A stretch of 64,000 nucleotides of DNA from DASXRA01 sp036502575 (GCA_036502575.1 DASXYL010000068.1:13531-77530), one strand, 5' to 3'. Numbered from the stretch's first letter, positions 9,567 through 18,699 are shown. Notes: a model not told the origin generated them from the letters alone. A program made the numbers and translations.

Positions 9567-10133
9567 ATGGCAGGCATCGATCCCACGGCGCTCGTTCATC
9601 CGAGCGCCGAGATCGAGGACGGGGCGGCGATAGGCGCCGACACCCACATTTGGCGCCGGGTGCATGTGCGCACCGGCGCGGTGATCGGTGCCGGGGTTCA
9701 GCTCGGCGCCAACGTATTCGTCGATGCGGGGGTGCGCATCGGCGATCGGGTGAAGATCCAGAACAACGTGTCGGTCTATGCGGGTGTCGAGCTCGAGGAC
9801 GAGGCGTTCGTTGGCCCCGCCGCGGTGTTCACCAACGATCTCAACCCGCGGGCGACGGGCGAGTGGCAGCTCACCCCGACGTTCGTGCGCCGGGGCGCAT
9901 CGGTCGGAGCCAACGCCACGATCGTCTGCGGTTACGAACTCGGCGAGCACTGCCTGGTCGCGGCGGGCGCCGTCGTGACCAAGAACGTCGCGGCGCATCA
10001 GCTCGTGCTCGGCAACCCGGCCCGACCGGCCGGGTGGGTTTGCCGCTGCGGACAGGTGGTGTCGCGTGACGCTCAGCGTCCGGCCGATCTCGTGTGCGAG
10101 ACCTGCACGCACGGCGAAGCCAGCGATACCTGA
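9567..10133 (+). CDS. Hexapeptide-repeat acyl/acetyltransferase with C-terminal zinc-ribbon-like tail
   Basis: A 188-residue left-handed beta-helix acetyltransferase, probably N-acetylating an amino sugar on a nucleotide carrier (WlbB/WxcM-like). ATG 9567 is supported by a strong GAGGGAAGG Shine-Dalgarno 7 nt upstream. Hexapeptide turns run from MAGIDPTALVHPSAEI to about residue 150 (IGADTHIW, LGANVFVDAGVRIGD, VKIQNNVSVY, GANATIVCG, VAAGAVV). It ends with GNPARPAGWVC, then a CRC...CETC four-cysteine tail that could bind zinc. It is divergent from the giant exported protein with a 64-bp gap. Along with the DegT aminotransferase at 0.2-1.4 kb it supports synthesis of an N-acetylated amino sugar. 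Confidence 0.88.
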   Translation: MAGIDPTALVHPSAEIEDGAAIGADTHIWRRVHVRTGAVIGAGVQLGANVFVDAGVRIGDRVKIQNNVSVYAGVELEDEAFVGPAAVFTNDLNPRATGEWQLTPTFVRRGASVGANATIVCGYELGEHCLVAAGAVVTKNVAAHQLVLGNPARPAGWVCRCGQVVSRDAQRPADLVCETCTHGEASDT

Positions 10134-10166
10134 TCGCTGGCCTCCCCGAACGCTGAAACAGCTCAT

Positions 10167-11786
10167 TCAATACGCCCCGGATGCCCTGGCTACCGCGGAC
10201 GGTGTCTTCCACAGGATCAGCAGGTCGCTGCCGAGCGACCAGTTCTCGACGTAGCGCAGATCGAGCTGCTTCGTCTCGTCCCAGGACAGGTCGTTGCGCC
10301 CGCTGATCTGCCACAACCCGGTGATGCCGGGCTTCACGAGCAGGCGTCGCCGCATGTCGTCGCCGTACTTCGCGACCTCGGCCGACAACGGTGGACGCGG
10401 CCCGACGAGCGACATCCGGCCGCTGAGCACGTTGAACAGCTGCGGCAGTTCGTCGAGTGAGTACTTGCGGATGACGCGTCCCACCCGGGTGATGCGCGGG
10501 TCGTCGCGAACCTTGAACAGCACTCCGTCGGCGTTGACGTTGAGGGCTTCGAGCTCAGCCTTGCGCGCCTCCGCGTCCACGTACATCGAGCGGAACTTCA
10601 CCATCTTGAAGACCCGCCCACCGCGACCGACCCGCTCCTGGCGGAACAGCACCGGACCACGGCTGGTCAGCCGCACGGCAACCGCCACGCCGAGGGCGAC
10701 CGGTGCGAGGAACAGAAGCGCGAGCAGGGCGACCGCACGGTCGAAGGCGCCCTTGAGCACCCGCCGGAATCCGGTGAACTCCGGCTCCTCGACGTGGACG
10801 AGAGGCAGGCCGGCCATCGGCTGGATGTGGAGCCGGGGCCAGGCGATCTCCATCAGCCCGGGCGAGATCACGAGGGATGCGTCGCTGCCTTCCAGCTGCC
10901 ACGAGATCCACCGAACGCGTTCCGGTCCGATCGTCGAGGAGGAGACGATCGCCACCGTGTCGGTCCGGCTGGACTGCACGGCGCTGAGAACAGAGTCGAC
11001 GTCAGCGAGCAGTTCGATGCCGGCCGCGTCGAGCAGCCGACGCGTCTCGGGATCGTTGACGAGTTCAGTCGGGACGCAGGCCCCGGCCACGCTCATGCCG
11101 GCGTATTGATCACGCCGGACCAGGACGGCGAAGTCGACGATCGACCGCGCGTCGCCGATGAGCAGCATCGAGGTCATCGCGCGGCCCTGTGACCGCCGGC
11201 GGTGCAGGTACTTGCGCGCGGCGTAGCGCCCGATCAGGTCCAGGCCGAGCGCAGTCGGCAGGGCGACGACGACGAAGCCGCGGGCGATGTCGACGTGCGA
11301 GGCGTACGAGCCGATCGCCACCAGCGCGATCAGGTAGAGAAACGCTTTGAACAGCCGATCGAACTCGGCCGGCCCGGCCCCGACGTAGCGACCCTCATAG
11401 GCGCGGTTCATCGCGGCCACGGCGACCCACGCGAGCGGCATCAGGACGCCGACGACCGCGTAGACCCCGAGGTTCGCGGCCGACGCCGGAATGCCGAACC
11501 GGACGATGAAGGCGACGGCCACGGCCACGCCCGCCGCCATGAGGTCGACCACGACCAGGCCGTACTGGTAGCGGCGCATCCACCGAGCGCGTGAGCGCGA
11601 CTCGGGCTCCGCCGGGACCACGTGCGTGGTAGAGACACGGGTCGGGCCGAACGTCGTCGACTCCGCTTCGTACGTGTCGCGAACTGCTGTGTGAGTGCTT
11701 TCCGACGGCGTGTCGAGCACGCTGAGCCCAGAGCTCAACGGCTCGGGCTCACCCCCGCCGGCGGCGTCGATGCCACCCCTGTACAT
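10167..11786 (-). CDS. Polyprenyl glycosylphosphotransferase initiating exopolysaccharide synthesis
   Basis: A 539-residue membrane protein of the WbaP/CpsE-like family that transfers a sugar-phosphate from a UDP-sugar to undecaprenyl phosphate, the first step of repeat-unit assembly. The start at ATG 11786 has GGGGGA 4 nt upstream. Four or five hydrophobic segments lie in the N-terminal half (VVVDLMAAGVAVAVAFIV, YAVVGVLMPLAWVAVAAM, AFLYLIALVAIGSYA), then a Rossmann-like middle domain, then another hydrophobic segment (VALLALLFLAPVALGVAVAV). The C-terminal catalytic domain has GPVLFRQERVGRGG, FKMVKFRSM, RKYSLDELPQLFNVL, SLVGPRPPL and KPGITGLWQISGRN. It lies beside the sugar-nucleotide genes, fitting a role as the initiating transferase for the same polymer. 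Confidence 0.93.
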   Translation of the reverse strand: MYRGGIDAAGGGEPEPLSSGLSVLDTPSESTHTAVRDTYEAESTTFGPTRVSTTHVVPAEPESRSRARWMRRYQYGLVVVDLMAAGVAVAVAFIVRFGIPASAANLGVYAVVGVLMPLAWVAVAAMNRAYEGRYVGAGPAEFDRLFKAFLYLIALVAIGSYASHVDIARGFVVVALPTALGLDLIGRYAARKYLHRRRSQGRAMTSMLLIGDARSIVDFAVLVRRDQYAGMSVAGACVPTELVNDPETRRLLDAAGIELLADVDSVLSAVQSSRTDTVAIVSSSTIGPERVRWISWQLEGSDASLVISPGLMEIAWPRLHIQPMAGLPLVHVEEPEFTGFRRVLKGAFDRAVALLALLFLAPVALGVAVAVRLTSRGPVLFRQERVGRGGRVFKMVKFRSMYVDAEARKAELEALNVNADGVLFKVRDDPRITRVGRVIRKYSLDELPQLFNVLSGRMSLVGPRPPLSAEVAKYGDDMRRRLLVKPGITGLWQISGRNDLSWDETKQLDLRYVENWSLGSDLLILWKTPSAVARASGAY

Positions 11787-12145
11787 GTTTCCCCCGATTT
11801 CACGCCACGCGGGGCTTTTTCCCGCGTGACGTCCCCCGATTTCGATCACCGGCGAGGGTGAGCGACGTGCATGTCGTTGCCCCCCGGCCGACGACTGACT
11901 CGACGTTTATAGCGCGTGTGGTGAGGAAGGGAAAGTCCAAACGCGAACCCGCGAGATATCAACCGACTTGGCTTGCGGCCGGTGGCCGATTTGCGCACGG
12001 GTAATCACACTCTGTAGGCGATGTTCGCCCGTTGCCGTATCCTTGCGGCTGGCGCGCCCGGATTGGCGCCGGTTCGCGATGGTCCGTCTGCGTGTTAGGT
12101 CCGGCCGCCGGTCACGCCGGCGCTCGGTGCGGAAGAATTTGCTAC
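11787..12145. other. Divergent intergenic region between the glycosylphosphotransferase and ppc
   Basis: A 359-bp region without a convincing gene. It must hold promoters for both flanking genes. The only minus-strand -10-like hexamer I see is TATAAA at 11912-11907, without a well-spaced -35. On the plus strand, TTGCGC near 11994 with TGTAGG 16 nt later is a weak candidate ahead of ppc. No riboswitch or sRNA was recognised. Confidence 0.4.
11790..11842 (-). promoter_or_regulatory. Leader of the glycosylphosphotransferase: duplicated ribosome-binding motif around a small hairpin
   Basis: Read on the minus strand, the motif AAATCGGGGGA occurs twice, at 11842-11832 and 11800-11790. The second copy serves as the ribosome-binding site of the gene starting at 11786. 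Between them CACGCGGG (11828-11821) can pair with CCCGCGTG (11813-11806) around a 7-nt A-rich loop. This could be a translational or transcriptional control element, or chance in a GC-rich leader. Confidence 0.35.
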
Positions 12146-14962
12146 GTGGATGACACTCTCGCGCCGGACCTTGTTGCGGCGGCTAGCCCAGACGCCGGCA
12201 CCGACGACTCCGAGCTGCGCGCGGATGTGCGCCGGGTCGGGGCATTGCTCGGCGAGTCGCTGGTGCGCCAGGTCGATCAGGATCTGCTCGACCTGGTCGA
12301 GCAGGTGCGCGCGCTGACCAAGCAGAGCAAGGACGCCGCCACACCCAGCGAGCGCGACGCGGCCCGGGACGAGGTTCGACAGCTGCTCGCCGGGTTGCCC
12401 ATCGACACCGCGTCGGCGTTGGTGCGGGCATTCGCGGCGTATTTCCACCTGGCCAACATCGCCGAGCAGGTACACCGGGTGCGCAGTCTGCGCGATCGGG
12501 CAGCCGATGGGGGATGGCTCGCCCGTTCGGTGGCGGCCGTCGCCGCGAAGCTGGGCGCCAAGGGCCTGACCGACGCCGTCGGGACACTGGCCGTCCGTCC
12601 GGTGTTCACCGCCCACCCGACCGAGGCGAGCCGGCGTTCGATCCTGACCAAGCTGCGGCGGGTCGCGGACGTCCTCGCGACCCCCACGGCACCCGGCTCG
12701 GCGGCGCGCGCCCGGCAGGACCGCGCCCTGGCCGAGGTGATCGACCTCGTCTGGCAGACCGACGAGCTGCGCCAGCAACGTCCGACCCCGGTCGACGAGG
12801 CGCGCAACGTCGTCTACTACCTGCAAGACCTGGCCGACGAGACGCTGCCGTCGCTCGCCCATGACCTCGTCAGCGAACTCGAACGCCACGGCGCGCAGCT
12901 CGGCCCCGACGCCGCGCCCCTGACGTTCGGCACCTGGATCGGCGGCGACCGCGACGGGAACCCGAACGTCACCGCCGAGGTCACCCGCGACGTGTTGCGG
13001 CTGCAGCATCACGTCGCGGCCCGGGCGATCACCCGTGCGCTCGACGGCCTGATCGCTGAGCTGTCCTCGTCGACGACCGTCGTCGGCGTGGCGCCCGAGC
13101 TGCGCGACTCGATCGAGGCCGATCTCGCCGTGCTGCCCGAGGTCGATCCCCGACTCGTCAACCTCAACGCGACCGAGCCGTATCGGCTCAAGCTCACCTG
13201 CATGAACGCCAAGATCGCCAACACGCAGGCTCGCGTGGACAGCGGCGCGCCGCACGTTCCCGGGCGCGACTACCTCGGCAAGGCCGAGCTGCTCAGCGAG
13301 TTGGCGCTGATCGGCGAGTCGCTGCGGTTGAACGCCGGCGACCTCATCGCGAACGGATTGCTCGCCCGCGTCGAGCGGACCGTTGCCGTGTTCGGCCTGC
13401 ACCTGGCGACCATGGACATCCGCGAGCACGCCGATGCGCACCACCACGCGGTCGGTCAGCTCGTCGACCGGCTCGTCGAGGAGACGTGGCTCTACGCGGA
13501 CGTGCCGCGCGACTACCGGCTGCGGCTGCTGTCCCGGGAGCTCTCGTCGCGCCGGCCACTGACCCAGGCGCCCCCGCCGCTGGACGAGGCGGGCGCGCGC
13601 ACGTTCGCGGTGTTCACCGCCATCCGGCGCGCGCTCGACACGTACGGCCCCGAGGTGATCGAGAGCTACATCGTGTCGATGACCCGCGGCGCCGACGACG
13701 TCCTGGCCGCGGCCGTACTGGCCCGCGAGGCGCGGCTGATCGACGTGCACGGCGCCGGGGTCGGCAAGGCCCGGGAACCCTTTGCGCGCATAGGGTTCGT
13801 GCCGTTGCTCGAGACGATCGACGAGCTGCGGCGTTCCGGGGAGGTGCTCGACGACCTGCTGTCCGACCCGACGTACCGACTCATCGTTGCGCTGCGCGGC
13901 GACGTGCAGGAGGTGATGCTCGGCTACTCCGACTCGAACAAGCAGGCCGGCATCACCACGTCGCAATGGGAGATCCACAAGACACAGCGCACCCTGCGCG
14001 ATGTCGCGGCCCGGCACGGCGTGCGGCTGCGGCTCTTCCACGGCCGCGGCGGGACGGTGGGACGCGGCGGCGGCCCGACGTACGACTCGATCCTGGCCCA
14101 GCCGTGGGGCGTCCTCGCCGGCGAGATCAAGTTCACCGAGCAGGGCGAGGTGATCAGCGACAAGTACGCGCTGCCGTCGCTCGCCCGCGAGAACCTCGAG
14201 CTGACCGTGGCAGCCGTGCTGCAGGCGTCCACCCTGCACCTTGCGCCCCGGCAGCCAGAAGCCCAGCTCTCGCAGTGGGATTCGACGATGTCGGTCGTGA
14301 GCGACTCGGCCTACTCGGCCTATCGCGGGCTGCTCGACGACCCCGATCTGCCCGCGTACTTCATCGCGTCGACCCCGGTCGAGCAGCTCGGCTCGCTGAA
14401 CATCGGCTCGCGCCCATCGCGCCGCCCGTCATCCGGCGGCGGCATCGAGGGACTGCGCGCCATCCCGTGGGTGTTCGGCTGGACCCAGTCGCGCCAGATC
14501 GTGCCCGGCTGGTTCGGCGTCGGCTCGGGCCTGCGCGCCGCGCGCGAGGCCGGGCTCGAGGACGTGCTCAAGGAGATGGCCGGCGAGTGGCACTTCTTCC
14601 GGACGTTCATGTCCAACGTCGAGATGACACTGGCCAAGACCGACCTGGGCGTCGCGGCGCACTACGTCTCCTCGCTGGTGCCCTCGCCGTTGCGGCGTCT
14701 CTTCGACGTCGTGCGGGCCGAGCACGAGCTCACCGTCGCCGAGGTCCTGCGTATCACCGGCGAGGCGCACCTGCTCGACAATTCCCCTTCCCTGCAAAGG
14801 ACGTTCGGGGTGCGCGACGCCTACCTCGATCCGATCTCCTACCTGCAGGTGGACCTGCTCGCGCGGGTGCGGGCCGACGAGTCGTCCGTGTCGCCCGAGC
14901 TGCGCCGCGCGCTGCTGCTGACGATCAACGGGGTGGCCGCCGGGCTGCGCAACACCGGCTGA
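12146..14962 (+). CDS. ppc: Phosphoenolpyruvate carboxylase
   Basis: Anaplerotic enzyme that carboxylates PEP with bicarbonate to oxaloacetate. It is 938 residues from the proposed GTG start at 12146 (VDDTLAPDLV), with GGAAG about 10 nt upstream. The ATG 114 nt upstream would add a tail unlike the family. Diagnostic motifs are FTAHPTEASRRS with the catalytic histidine (~157), GGDRDGNPNVT, GYSDSNKQAGI (~592), the FHGRGGTVGRGGGPT phosphate loop (~631), GSRPSRRPS (~754), RAIPWVFGWTQSR, and the canonical NTG C-terminus. Length and motifs are complete, so it should be active. No operon partner: the next gene starts about 70 bp later and belongs to DNA repair. Confidence 0.97.
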   Translation: MDDTLAPDLVAAASPDAGTDDSELRADVRRVGALLGESLVRQVDQDLLDLVEQVRALTKQSKDAATPSERDAARDEVRQLLAGLPIDTASALVRAFAAYFHLANIAEQVHRVRSLRDRAADGGWLARSVAAVAAKLGAKGLTDAVGTLAVRPVFTAHPTEASRRSILTKLRRVADVLATPTAPGSAARARQDRALAEVIDLVWQTDELRQQRPTPVDEARNVVYYLQDLADETLPSLAHDLVSELERHGAQLGPDAAPLTFGTWIGGDRDGNPNVTAEVTRDVLRLQHHVAARAITRALDGLIAELSSSTTVVGVAPELRDSIEADLAVLPEVDPRLVNLNATEPYRLKLTCMNAKIANTQARVDSGAPHVPGRDYLGKAELLSELALIGESLRLNAGDLIANGLLARVERTVAVFGLHLATMDIREHADAHHHAVGQLVDRLVEETWLYADVPRDYRLRLLSRELSSRRPLTQAPPPLDEAGARTFAVFTAIRRALDTYGPEVIESYIVSMTRGADDVLAAAVLAREARLIDVHGAGVGKAREPFARIGFVPLLETIDELRRSGEVLDDLLSDPTYRLIVALRGDVQEVMLGYSDSNKQAGITTSQWEIHKTQRTLRDVAARHGVRLRLFHGRGGTVGRGGGPTYDSILAQPWGVLAGEIKFTEQGEVISDKYALPSLARENLELTVAAVLQASTLHLAPRQPEAQLSQWDSTMSVVSDSAYSAYRGLLDDPDLPAYFIASTPVEQLGSLNIGSRPSRRPSSGGGIEGLRAIPWVFGWTQSRQIVPGWFGVGSGLRAAREAGLEDVLKEMAGEWHFFRTFMSNVEMTLAKTDLGVAAHYVSSLVPSPLRRLFDVVRAEHELTVAEVLRITGEAHLLDNSPSLQRTFGVRDAYLDPISYLQVDLLARVRADESSVSPELRRALLLTINGVAAGLRNTG

Positions 14963-15034
14963 GCGAGCGGGCTACCCGTCGCGGCCGAAAACCGCCAGTC
15001 ATTGTCGGACCCGGTTGGCAGACTGAACGGCGTG

Positions 15035-16447
15035 ATGCCCGACGCGGACACTTGCTACCGCGCCGTCCAGGGCCGAGACGCCCGCTTCGACGGCTGGTTC
15101 TTCATCGCCGTCCGCACCACGCACATCTACTGCCGGCCGTCGTGCCCCGCGGTGACGCCCCTGCGCAAGAACGTCACGTTCCACCCGAGCGCGGCCGCCG
15201 CCCAGCGGGCCGGGTACCGCGCCTGCAAGCGCTGCCGCCCCGATGCCTCGCCGGGATCACCGGAATGGGACGTGCGCGGCGACGTCGCCGGACGGGCGTT
15301 GCGCATGATCCGCGACGGCGTGGTCGACCGCGAGGGCGTGCCCGGACTCGCCGGGCGGCTCGGCTACTCCGAGCGGCAGATCCACCGTGCGCTCGTCGCC
15401 GAGGTGGGCGCCGGGCCACTCGCCCTGGCTCGGGCCCAGCGCGCGCAAACGGCTCGCATCCTGCTCGAGACGACGTCCCTGCCGGCAGCGGACGTCGCGT
15501 TCGCCGCGGGGTTCGCCAGCGTCCGGCAGTTCAACGAGACGATCCAGGCGGTATTCGCCACGACCCCCACCGGACTGCGCGCCACTCGCCGCTCCCTCGG
15601 CCCGGTGGCTGCGGGCGTGCTCGACCTGCGACTGCCGTACCGCGCGCCGATGGAGCTCGGCGCGACGCTCGAATTCCTTGCCGCGCGGGCGATTCCCGGG
15701 GTCGAGGCGTTCGACGGAGTGACGTTCACCCGCATGCTGCGCCTGCCGGGCGGCCCGGCGCTCGTGTCGCTCGACGACGGCGGGGGCCACGTCCGGTGCC
15801 GGCTGCGGCTCACCGATCAGCGCGATCTGATCACCGCCGTGGCCCGGGTGCGGCGGCTGCTCGACCTCGACGCCGACCCGGTCGCGGTCGACGCGGCGTT
15901 CGAGCGCGATCCCCAGCTGGCGCCGCTCGTGCGCAAGCGGGCCGGGCTGCGCTCGCCCGGCGCGGTCGACGGGTTCGAGATGGCGCTGCGGGCGATCGTC
16001 GGCCAGCAGATCACGGTGGTCGGAGCGCGTACCTTGCTCGGACGCATCGCCACCTCGTTCGGGACGCCGGTGTTCGACGAGTGGCGCCTGTTCCCGTCCG
16101 CGGAGTCGTTCGCCACTACCGATCCGGATGCGTTGCCGATGCCCCGGCGGCGCGCGGCGACCCTGCACGCAGTCGCGGGTGCGGTGGCGTCCGGTGCCCT
16201 GACGCTCGATCCGGGCGCCGACCGGGTCGCCACGCGAGCGGCGTTACTGGCCCAGCCCGGTATCGGCGAATGGACGGCCGAGTACCTGCTCATGCGCGCC
16301 GTCGGCGACCCGGACGTCCTGCTCGGCAGCGACCTCGGCGTCCGCAAAGCGGCGAAGTCCCTCGACATCGAGATATCGAACGGCCGACCGGACTGGGCCC
16401 CGTGGCGTTCCTACGCCACGCACCAGCTCTGGGCGACACTGCACTAG
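15035..16447 (+). CDS. Ada-AlkA fusion: methylphosphotriester-sensing AraC activator plus 3-methyladenine DNA glycosylase
   Basis: A fusion of about 470 residues joining the Ada N-terminal regulator to AlkA glycosylase, linking sensing of alkylation damage with base excision. The start is ATG 15035 or the adjacent GTG 15032; a TTG further up is less likely. The metal-binding cysteines are C33, C37, C64 and C67 (YCRPSC, CKRC), spaced as in E. coli Ada, so the methyl-accepting site looks intact. An AraC-type helix-turn-helix region follows (LAGRLGYSERQIHRAL, DVAFAAGFASVRQFN). From ~residue 205 the AlkA part has GFEMALRAIVGQQITV, LPMPRRRAATL and the HhH motif QPGIGEWTAEY followed by the acidic VGDPDVLLGSD. 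The ogt-type gene follows 13 nt later, forming an adaptive-response operon. Confidence 0.93.
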   Translation: MPDADTCYRAVQGRDARFDGWFFIAVRTTHIYCRPSCPAVTPLRKNVTFHPSAAAAQRAGYRACKRCRPDASPGSPEWDVRGDVAGRALRMIRDGVVDREGVPGLAGRLGYSERQIHRALVAEVGAGPLALARAQRAQTARILLETTSLPAADVAFAAGFASVRQFNETIQAVFATTPTGLRATRRSLGPVAAGVLDLRLPYRAPMELGATLEFLAARAIPGVEAFDGVTFTRMLRLPGGPALVSLDDGGGHVRCRLRLTDQRDLITAVARVRRLLDLDADPVAVDAAFERDPQLAPLVRKRAGLRSPGAVDGFEMALRAIVGQQITVVGARTLLGRIATSFGTPVFDEWRLFPSAESFATTDPDALPMPRRRAATLHAVAGAVASGALTLDPGADRVATRAALLAQPGIGEWTAEYLLMRAVGDPDVLLGSDLGVRKAAKSLDIEISNGRPDWAPWRSYATHQLWATLH

Positions 16448-16460
16448 GAGGCATTCTGCG

Positions 16461-16949
16461 ATGAAGTACAGCTATATCCAGTCACCGCTGGGCGACATGC
16501 TGGTCACGCGCGACGACGACGGCATCACCGGCCTGGACCTGCCGATCAGCAGGTATCCGCGGCGCGTCCAGGACGACTGGCTGCGCGACGATGCGGCGTT
16601 CGACGACATCCGCACGCAGCTGGCCGAGTATTTCGCCGGCGACCGCCAGGACTTCGACCTGCCGCTGAACGCCGGTGGCAGCCGGTTCCAGTCGCTGGTC
16701 TGGCGCGCACTCGTCGAGATCCCGTACGGCGAGACCACCAGTTACGGCAAGGTGGCCGTGTCGATCGGGCACCCCGACGGGCCCCGCGCGGTGGGGCTGG
16801 CGAACGGGCAGAACCCGATCCCGATCATCGTGCCGTGCCACCGGGTGATCGGCGCCGACGGTTCGCTGACCGGGTACGGCGGCGGGCTGGACGCCAAGCG
16901 CTGGCTGCTCGACCACGAAGCCAAGCACGCCGGACTAACGCTCGTCTGA
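16461..16949 (+). CDS. ogt: Methylated-DNA-[protein]-cysteine S-methyltransferase (MGMT)
   Basis: A 162-residue suicide repair protein that removes methyl groups from O6-methylguanine by transfer to its own cysteine. ATG 16461 follows an excellent AGGAGG site at 16447-16452 that overlaps the end of the Ada-AlkA gene, so the two are co-transcribed. The active site is PCHRVI with Cys126. Other signatures are FQSLVWRALVEIPYGETTSYG and the asparagine hinge (VGLANGQNPIPIIVPCH). It lacks its own Ada regulatory domain, which is carried by the upstream fusion gene. Its 3' end is followed by a palindromic repeat likely to terminate transcription. Confidence 0.96.
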   Translation: MKYSYIQSPLGDMLVTRDDDGITGLDLPISRYPRRVQDDWLRDDAAFDDIRTQLAEYFAGDRQDFDLPLNAGGSRFQSLVWRALVEIPYGETTSYGKVAVSIGHPDGPRAVGLANGQNPIPIIVPCHRVIGADGSLTGYGGGLDAKRWLLDHEAKHAGLTLV

Positions 16950-16957
16950 GCGTCTCG

Positions 16958-17003
16958 CGGTTTTGGTCACCGGCCGTCATATGGCCGGCGGTGACCAAAA
17001 CCG
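16958..17003 (+). repeat. Palindromic repeat family 1, copy 1
   Basis: A 46-bp near-perfect palindrome with arms CGGTTTTGGTCACC and GGTGACCAAAACCG around a short core containing GCCGTCATAT. It lies between the convergent ogt and DUF885 genes, 9 nt after one stop and 8 nt before the other, which suits a bidirectional terminator. Three more copies occur at 19632, 57805 and 62124. Confidence 0.9.
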
Positions 17004-17010
17004 GACTCGG

Positions 17011-18699
17011 TCAGTCGCCGTACTCGCCGAGCACGGCGGAGCGCAGCACGTCCAGGCCAACACTGCCGATGTCGAGGGCTCGGCGGTGGAATGCCTTGAG
17101 ATCGAACGCATTGCCCTCTCGGGCGCGAACGTCGTCGCGAAGCTGCAGCCACCATCGCTCGCCGATCTTGTAGGACGGCGCCTGCCCCGGCCAACCCAGA
17201 TAGCGGTCCAACTCGAACCGCAGGCTCGGCTCGTCCTTCACCGAATGAGCCGACAGCAGCTGCCAGGCCTTGTCGTAGGTCCAGGCACCGCCGCCCACCT
17301 CCGCCGGCGCCGGAAAGCCGCAATGAAACCCGATGTCGATGACCACCCGCGCCGCGCGAAAGGACTGGCTGGCGAGCAGCCCCAGATAGTCACCGGGATC
17401 GTCGAGGAACCCGAGCTCGGCCATCAGCGCTTCGGCGTACAGCGCCCATCCCTCACCGTGCCCGTCGACCCACGCGGCCTCCGAGCGGCGCCAGCGGTTG
17501 AGCAGTTCCTTGCGGTAGGCGGTTTGCGCGATCTGCAGGTGATGACCGGGCACGCCCTCGTGGTACACCGTGCTGAGCTCACGCCAGGTCACGAACTCCG
17601 TCACCCCGGGAGCGACTCCCCACCACATCCGGCCGGGGCGGGCGAAGTCCTCGCTCGGGCCGGTGTAGTAGATACCGCCCGGGGTCGGCGCGATCCGGCA
17701 CTCCAACGCCCGGATCGGGGTCGGGATGTCGAACTGAGTGTCGGCCAAGGTCGCGATGGCCGCGTCGGAGATCTGCTGCATCCACGCGAGCAGTTCCTCC
17801 GTACCGGACAACCGGCGCGTCGGATCGGCGTCGAGATGCTCCATCGCTTCCGGAAGCGATGCGCCGGGCCGGATCTGCTTCGCGGTGCTGCGCTGCTCGT
17901 CGTTCACGCGGGCCAACTCGTCCTGCCCCCACAGGTAGGTCTCCTCGAGATCTACCGACGTGCCCAGCGCCGACCGGGCGAAGACTGCGTACGCATCGCG
18001 GCCGACCGCATCCGTGTCGCTCGCCTGCGGCCGCAGCTCCTCGCCGAGGAACGTGGCCAGCTCCCCGTACGCGCCCGCCGCGGCCTGGGCGCCCCGGTCG
18101 AGATCCCCGCGGACCGCTGCGGGCAGATCCTTCGCGGACGCCGTCTCGACCAGCTCCGCGAAGAACCCGGCCGGGTCCGCGTTCTGGCTGCTCTCGGCGA
18201 TTCCGGCCTCGATCTGGCGGCGCGCGCTGACCTGTCCGCGCGCGGCCGCGAATCGAAGCGAGGCGAGGTACCCGCGGATCGCGGTGGGCACCTGGGACAG
18301 CCGGACAGCGATCGTTGCCCAGTCGTCGACCGTTGCGGTCGGCATGAGATCGAATACCCGCCGCAGCTTCTGCACCGGACTCTCGACGTTGTTCAGTGCG
18401 CTCTCCTCGGCGCCGATCGCCCGAATCGACTCGGCCGCCTCGATCCGATCGCGCATCGCGGCCACCGTGACGCGATCGGTCGCGTCGCCCGGGGTCGCGC
18501 CGTCGAGTGAGCTCAGCATCCGGCGCCGCAGCGCCGACAGCTCAGCGTGGCCGTCCGGCGAAAGGTCCGGCAGTTCGGTGTCGTGTCCCGCAATGCCGCA
18601 GATCGTCGCCAGGACCGGATCCAAAGTCAGATGGTCGTCCAGGTATCGCTCGGCCAACCGGTCGACGTCTGTCGCCGGCCGACTCTCACTGTCTGTCAC
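17011..18699 (-). CDS. DUF885 family protein (putative metal-dependent peptidase-like)
   Basis: A 562-residue protein of the DUF885 family, conserved in Actinobacteria and of unknown substrate. Translation is taken from GTG 18699 (VTDSESRPATDVDRLAERYL) with a GAAGG-like site upstream; no in-frame ATG fits. The conserved YHEGVPGHHLQIA near residue 380 resembles an HExxH-type zinc site with the DUF885 HEGxPGH pattern. DGHGEGWALYAE (~405) is the second conserved block. There is no signal peptide, so it is likely cytoplasmic. It is convergent with ogt, separated by repeat copy 1. Peptidase activity is inferred from the motif only. Confidence 0.88.
   Translation of the reverse strand: MTDSESRPATDVDRLAERYLDDHLTLDPVLATICGIAGHDTELPDLSPDGHAELSALRRRMLSSLDGATPGDATDRVTVAAMRDRIEAAESIRAIGAEESALNNVESPVQKLRRVFDLMPTATVDDWATIAVRLSQVPTAIRGYLASLRFAAARGQVSARRQIEAGIAESSQNADPAGFFAELVETASAKDLPAAVRGDLDRGAQAAAGAYGELATFLGEELRPQASDTDAVGRDAYAVFARSALGTSVDLEETYLWGQDELARVNDEQRSTAKQIRPGASLPEAMEHLDADPTRRLSGTEELLAWMQQISDAAIATLADTQFDIPTPIRALECRIAPTPGGIYYTGPSEDFARPGRMWWGVAPGVTEFVTWRELSTVYHEGVPGHHLQIAQTAYRKELLNRWRRSEAAWVDGHGEGWALYAEALMAELGFLDDPGDYLGLLASQSFRAARVVIDIGFHCGFPAPAEVGGGAWTYDKAWQLLSAHSVKDEPSLRFELDRYLGWPGQAPSYKIGERWWLQLRDDVRAREGNAFDLKAFHRRALDIGSVGLDVLRSAVLGEYGD

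Noticed and set aside
11843..12030. c-di-GMP (GEMM) riboswitch in front of the glycosylphosphotransferase
   Set aside because: The region does not contain the conserved GEMM core (no CACGCA...GCAAACC pattern) on the minus strand.
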